Shown here piece after piece: positions 59,828 to 64,000 of a stretch of 64,000 nt of DNA (position 1 is the first letter of the stretch; every line of letters begins with the position of its first letter). A model generated the notes under the pieces. That model was not told where the DNA came from, searched no databases, and worked only from the letters and a program-made list of their open reading frames with translations. The translations under genes and the position numbers were made by a program. Origin of the DNA: CAVTHW01 sp963734625 (GTDB lineage: Bacteria; Acidobacteriota; Terriglobia; Bryobacterales; Bryobacteraceae); contig CAVTHW010000001.1 of NCBI GenBank assembly GCA_963734625.1, positions 124,001 through 188,000 on the forward strand, written 5' to 3'.

Positions 59828-59938
59828 CCTTACCCCGGCTTAGTCCACAGGGACGAATAGCGGACCCGAGAATCGACTCCAGTGGAAATCATACCTGCCT
59901 ATCTGAATCTTTGATACTCGGAAAACTACGTGGTTCGT
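59828..59938 (+). repeat. Dispersed intergenic element, copy 2
   Basis: Homologous to 40926-41035. Shared words include AATCATAC, CTGAATCTT, GATACT and GGAAAACTACGT. It lies upstream of the FKBP gene, and its right end is the left arm of the inverted repeat at 59913-59973. Confidence 0.6.
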
Positions 59939-59973
59939 GCCAGGTCGCGGAGCACGGTAGTTTTCCGAGTATC
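59913..59973. promoter_or_regulatory. 17-bp perfect inverted repeat, candidate operator or RNA hairpin
   Basis: GATACTCGGAAAACTAC (59913-59929) is repeated exactly in inverted form at 59957-59973, with a 27-base spacer holding a further inner pair CGTGC/GCACG. There is no following T-run and the next gene starts 125 bases on, so it is not a simple terminator. Two facing copies of GGAAAACTAC suit a dimeric regulator. Confidence 0.6.
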
Positions 59974-60098
59974 GGGGAGCGAAATCTCCAGTTCACTCGA
60001 GCGCCGGGCTTGGCTCACTCCCGGGTCCCGGGCCATATCTGCTATCTTGCGGGGGAGGGGTCGATCCTTCCCCCGCTTCGCTTTCGAAGGGAGAAATC

Positions 60099-60764
60099 AT
60101 GAAACTGAAATGGGTGGGAGTCGTTGGGATCGGGCTGTTGGCTGTTCAATTGAGCGCCCAGGAGAGCGCCATCCTCAAGACGCCACAGGACAAAATCAGT
60201 TATGCCCTGGGAATGGACCTTGGCAATAGCCTTCGCAAGCAGTCAATTGCTGTCGATCCCGTCATTTTCAGCCAGGCGCTCAAGGACGCCCTGTCAGGCG
60301 GCAAAACGCTGCCTACGGAAGAGGAAGTCCGGACAACTATCGCTCAGCTTCAAACCGATATGCGGAACAAAATCATCTCGAAGAACAAGAAAGAGGGCGA
60401 GGATTTCCTGGCCCAAAATAAGACGAAGGATGGAGTCGTAACCCTGGCGAGTGGCCTGCAGTACAAGATTCTGAAGGCGGGAGACGGGAAAAGGCCTACT
60501 CTCGACGACACGGTTGTCTGCCAGTACAGGGGGACGCTGATTGATGCTACGGAGTTTGACAGTTCCTACAAGCGTAATCAGCCGGCGACATTCCCGGTTA
60601 AAGGCGTCATTAAGGGTTGGACCGAGGCCCTGCAGCTTATGCCAGTCGGGTCAAAGTGGCAGCTCTTCATCCCTTCCGACCTGGCCTACGGCGACCGCGG
60701 GATCGGAAGCATCGGCCCCGATTCCACGCTCGTCTTCGAGGTGGAACTCGTCTCCATCAAGTGA
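60099..60764 (+). CDS. FKBP-type peptidyl-prolyl isomerase, exported (Mip/FkpA-like)
   Basis: 221-residue periplasmic isomerase and folding helper. ATG 60099 follows AAGGGAG. Residues 1-21 form a signal peptide. An N-terminal helical dimerisation region (ISYALGMDLGNSLRKQ) precedes a linker helix rich in Lys, then the C-terminal FKBP fold: LASGLQYKILKAGDGKRPT, the FDSSY turn, GVIKGWTEALQLMPVGSKW and IPSDLAYGDRG. These match the Mip/FkpA architecture and length. It stands alone on the plus strand. Confidence 0.93.
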   Translation: MKLKWVGVVGIGLLAVQLSAQESAILKTPQDKISYALGMDLGNSLRKQSIAVDPVIFSQALKDALSGGKTLPTEEEVRTTIAQLQTDMRNKIISKNKKEGEDFLAQNKTKDGVVTLASGLQYKILKAGDGKRPTLDDTVVCQYRGTLIDATEFDSSYKRNQPATFPVKGVIKGWTEALQLMPVGSKWQLFIPSDLAYGDRGIGSIGPDSTLVFEVELVSIK

Positions 60765-60810
60765 TTTGGGCCCTATTCCAGGCTTTTCTGGCGGGTTTGG
60801 GGAGCGATTG

Positions 60811-61740
60811 TTATCCGACCGGCCGCACTTCGACGCGCTCGTAGATCTCTTTGGTCTCCGGCAGAGACGCGAACGTGAGGCCGGGAAGGCGGGCCGAGGC
60901 CGTCCCCGCCGCGACGCCCCAGCGCAGCGCGTCGGCGAAGTCGTCGTTGCGGGTCATGGCCCAGGCGAAAGCCGCCACCATGGCGTCCCCCGAGCCGATG
61001 GGGCACAGGGCCTCGATCCGCGGCGGGATCACCTCCAGCATCTCGCCCTCCCGCGCTCCAATGGCCCCGCGGCTGCCCAGCGAGAGTATCACCTGGGCGG
61101 GTCCCATGTGCCGGATCCGGTCCGCGGCTTCGATGAAGTGGCCCCTGGTGATCAGCGCGCGGTTGAGCAGCCTCTCGGCCTCCTGCTGGTTGGGCGCCAC
61201 CACGCTGGGGGCGGACTCGACGCCATCGCGCAGAGCCTCTCCATCGGTGTCGAGCAGAGTCCGAACCCCACGCGCGCGGGCCTTGGCCACCAGCCCGCAA
61301 TAGAAACCTGACGGGACGCCGGGCGGAATGCTGCCGCAGATCATGAGCCAGGACGCGCCGGCCAGTTTGTCCTCGACAGTTTGCTCCAGCCGGTCCAACT
61401 CGTCCTTGCCGATCTCGGGACCGAACTCGTTCAGCTTGACGGTCAGCCCGGTCTTGTCCGTGATGGTGAGGTTCGTGCGGATGTCATTCTTGATCCGAAC
61501 CACGTGAACAGGGAAACCGCAATCACAGAGCAGCTTCTCGAAGAGCGCGCCGCTCGCGCCTCCTGAAGGAACGATGGCGGCGGTCTTGCCGCCGAAAGAG
61601 CGAAGCACGCAGGACGCGTTGATGCCGCGTCCACCAGGGGATTCGCGCGTCGAAAGAATATAGCCCCGGTCTTCGAACACCAGCCGGTCGGCCGTGACGT
61701 TGCGATCGATTGCCGGATTGACGGTTAGAGTGAGGATCAA
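60811..61740 (-). CDS. PfkB-family sugar kinase (1-phosphofructokinase-like)
   Basis: 309-residue ribokinase-fold kinase of the FruK/LacC/PfkB branch, expected to phosphorylate a phosphorylated hexose with ATP. Markers: N-terminal TVNPAIDR, the GGRGINASCVLRSFGG loop, and the anion-hole/catalytic box near residue 250, which reads PIGSGDAMVAAF; GSGD in place of GAGD is a common variant and keeps the catalytic Asp. The start is a TTG (61740), since homology begins there and no ATG is nearby. No PTS genes adjoin it, so fructose-1-phosphate is not certain; tagatose-6-phosphate or fructose-6-phosphate are alternatives. Confidence 0.85.
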   Translation of the reverse strand: MILTLTVNPAIDRNVTADRLVFEDRGYILSTRESPGGRGINASCVLRSFGGKTAAIVPSGGASGALFEKLLCDCGFPVHVVRIKNDIRTNLTITDKTGLTVKLNEFGPEIGKDELDRLEQTVEDKLAGASWLMICGSIPPGVPSGFYCGLVAKARARGVRTLLDTDGEALRDGVESAPSVVAPNQQEAERLLNRALITRGHFIEAADRIRHMGPAQVILSLGSRGAIGAREGEMLEVIPPRIEALCPIGSGDAMVAAFAWAMTRNDDFADALRWGVAAGTASARLPGLTFASLPETKEIYERVEVRPVG

Positions 61741-61790
61741 GGTCTCATTCTACCAGCAGTGGTACGGCGTATCCTGGAATTCAGCGAGAA

Positions 61791-62162
61791 ATGAGACGCC
61801 CTGACGAAATCCGCCGGCTCACCCGCCGCCTCATGCGAGTCCGCCCGTCGGAGGCGCGTGACGCGGCCATGCGCAAGATCATCCTCCAAATCCCCAGGGG
61901 TAAGGTCGCCACATACGGGCAGGTCGCCGCCGCCGCGGGCTATCCCTTCTACCACCGCCAGGTGGTCCAGTTGCTGAGGAAGTCCGGCGATGCGTTGCCC
62001 TGGCAGCGCGTGGTGGGCGCGGGCGGCTACATCCGCCTCAAGTACGGCATGGCTCACGAGCAGCGCGTGCGCCTGGCAATGGAAGGCGTCCGCTTTCGCG
62101 GCAAGCACGTCGCCATGGAAGACCATCTCCACGTCTTTCGAACCTGGGAGTGGGAATCTTGA
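61791..62162 (+). CDS. Alkyltransferase-like (ATL) DNA-binding protein
   Basis: 123-residue protein homologous to the DNA-binding half of O6-alkylguanine-DNA alkyltransferase (IPRGKVATYGQVAAAAGYP, then the recognition helix). The alkyl-accepting Cys of the PCHR motif is replaced by Trp: LPWQRVVGAGGYIRL. Such ATL proteins cannot remove the alkyl group; they bind alkylated guanine and hand it to nucleotide excision repair, whose uvrA is also in this window. The ~25-residue N-terminal extension is basic. It is divergent from the sugar kinase gene by 50 bases. Confidence 0.88.
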   Translation: MRRPDEIRRLTRRLMRVRPSEARDAAMRKIILQIPRGKVATYGQVAAAAGYPFYHRQVVQLLRKSGDALPWQRVVGAGGYIRLKYGMAHEQRVRLAMEGVRFRGKHVAMEDHLHVFRTWEWES

Positions 62163-62188
62163 CAGAAGTGTACAGATTCGGCTATGGT
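62159..62188 (+). promoter_or_regulatory. Candidate promoter of the suf operon
   Basis: TTGACA (62159-62164) and TATGGT (62183-62188) are 18 bases apart. A transcript from this promoter would begin around 62195, next to ATG 62196, which would make the sufB message leaderless or nearly so. The stretch between the boxes (ending TCGGCTAT) loosely resembles Rrf2/IscR-type sites that overlap suf promoters, but the spacing does not fit the consensus well. Confidence 0.4.
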
Positions 62189-62195
62189 AGAGGTG

Positions 62196-63641
<1,446 letters not shown>

Positions 63642-63647
63642 GAGCCC

Positions 63648-64000
63648 ATGCTGAAAATCACGGACCTGCGCGCCGGCGTCGGCGGAAAAGAAATTCTTAA
63701 GGGCATAGACCTCGAGGTGCGCGCGGGCGAAGTCCACGCCATCATGGGGCCGAACGGGTCGGGCAAGAGCACTCTAGCCCAGGTGCTGGCTGGCCGGGAC
63801 ACGTATGCGGTCACTGCCGGCACGGTGCTGTATGAGGGATTGGACTTGCTGGCAATGAAGCCCGAGGAGCGCGCCGCGGCGGGAGTCTTCCTGGCATTTC
63901 AATATCCGGTCGAGATTCCCGGCATCAGCAATATGTATTTTCTGAGGGCCGCTCTGAACAGTGTCCGCAAGCACCAGGGCCAGCCCGAGCTTGACGCCTT
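63648..64000 (+). CDS. sufC: Fe-S cluster assembly ATPase SufC (partial, runs off the window)
   Basis: First ~117 codons of the ABC-type ATPase that drives the SufBCD scaffold. ATG 63648 opens MLKITDLRAGVGGKEILKGID; Walker A is GPNGSGKSTLAQVLAG near residue 35, and the Q-loop FLAFQYPVEIPGISN near residue 84 has the SufC-specific form. The gene continues beyond base 64000. Confidence 0.95.
   Translation, partial: MLKITDLRAGVGGKEILKGIDLEVRAGEVHAIMGPNGSGKSTLAQVLAGRDTYAVTAGTVLYEGLDLLAMKPEERAAAGVFLAFQYPVEIPGISNMYFLRAALNSVRKHQGQPELDA

Larger units (their letters stand above)
59436..60098. other. 663-base intergenic region
   Basis: No convincing gene. It holds the second copy of the dispersed element (59828-59938) and a long inverted repeat (59913-59973), described separately. 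A 76-codon minus frame at 59589-59819 has no ribosome binding site and no family features. The part next to cusB (59436-59560) presumably contains the copper operon's promoter, but I see no clear -35/-10 pair. Confidence 0.5.

Overview
The window looks like a chromosome segment of a high-GC member of the Acidobacteriota, most likely of the Bryobacterales/Solibacteres type. The support is a secreted protein with the Solibacter-style C-terminal domain (TIGR03437-like), a PadR regulator next to large MacB/FtsX-type 'ADOP' permeases, a Tat-exported Gfo/Idh oxidoreductase with Gly/Ala-rich inserts, and a very large repeat-bearing multicopper oxidase. This placement is by recognition of families, not by a search.

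Layout. 1-8.5 kb: a secreted tail-fibre-like protein, a frameshifted Tat oxidoreductase, a convergent two-gene unit (MoxR AAA ATPase plus a 608-residue protein of unknown function) and a secreted protein. 8.5-13.9 kb: a PadR-ADOP locus in which two permeases are fused by deletion, flanked by a 280-bp direct duplication of the neighbouring gene's 3' end. 13.9-19.2 kb: a tightly overlapped minus-strand operon uvrA - deoxyhypusine-synthase-like gene - CPBP protease - mtnA. 19.2-20.7 kb: a scarred accessory patch with an RHH/ParE-type toxin-antitoxin pair, a 44-residue basic ORF, an orphan HicB and remnants of two other genes. 20.7-33.4 kb: a 12-gene complex I operon on the minus strand (order A, C, D, E, F, G, H, J, K, L, M, N) that lacks nuoB and nuoI. 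33.4-40.7 kb: a TIGR03437-type secreted protein and a 1749-residue multicopper oxidase with 16 internal Gly-rich repeats. 41.1-51.9 kb: a signalling island of multi-PAS histidine kinases, response regulators and a decayed kinase. 51.9-59.4 kb: a copper/heavy-metal operon cusB - cusA - Cys-rich protein - OprC-like TonB receptor. 59.4-64 kb: an intergenic element with a perfect inverted repeat, an FKBP isomerase, a PfkB sugar kinase, an alkyltransferase-like DNA repair protein and the start of a suf Fe-S assembly operon.

How they work together. Three themes recur: respiration (complex I, with the Fe-S assembly genes needed to build such enzymes), copper (multicopper oxidase, RND efflux parts with two metal-binding domains, a receptor with the CxxxM and HxM copper motifs), and phosphorelay signalling.

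Caveat. Many conserved genes (nuoD, E, F, G, H, cusA, cusB, the receptor, most kinases) are interrupted by single-base shifts while the protein sequence continues intact in another frame. In most of those I resolved, removing one extra base restores the gene. This pattern fits base-calling or assembly error better than gene death, so I annotate these as single genes and give the approximate shift positions. True decay is claimed only where whole segments are missing.
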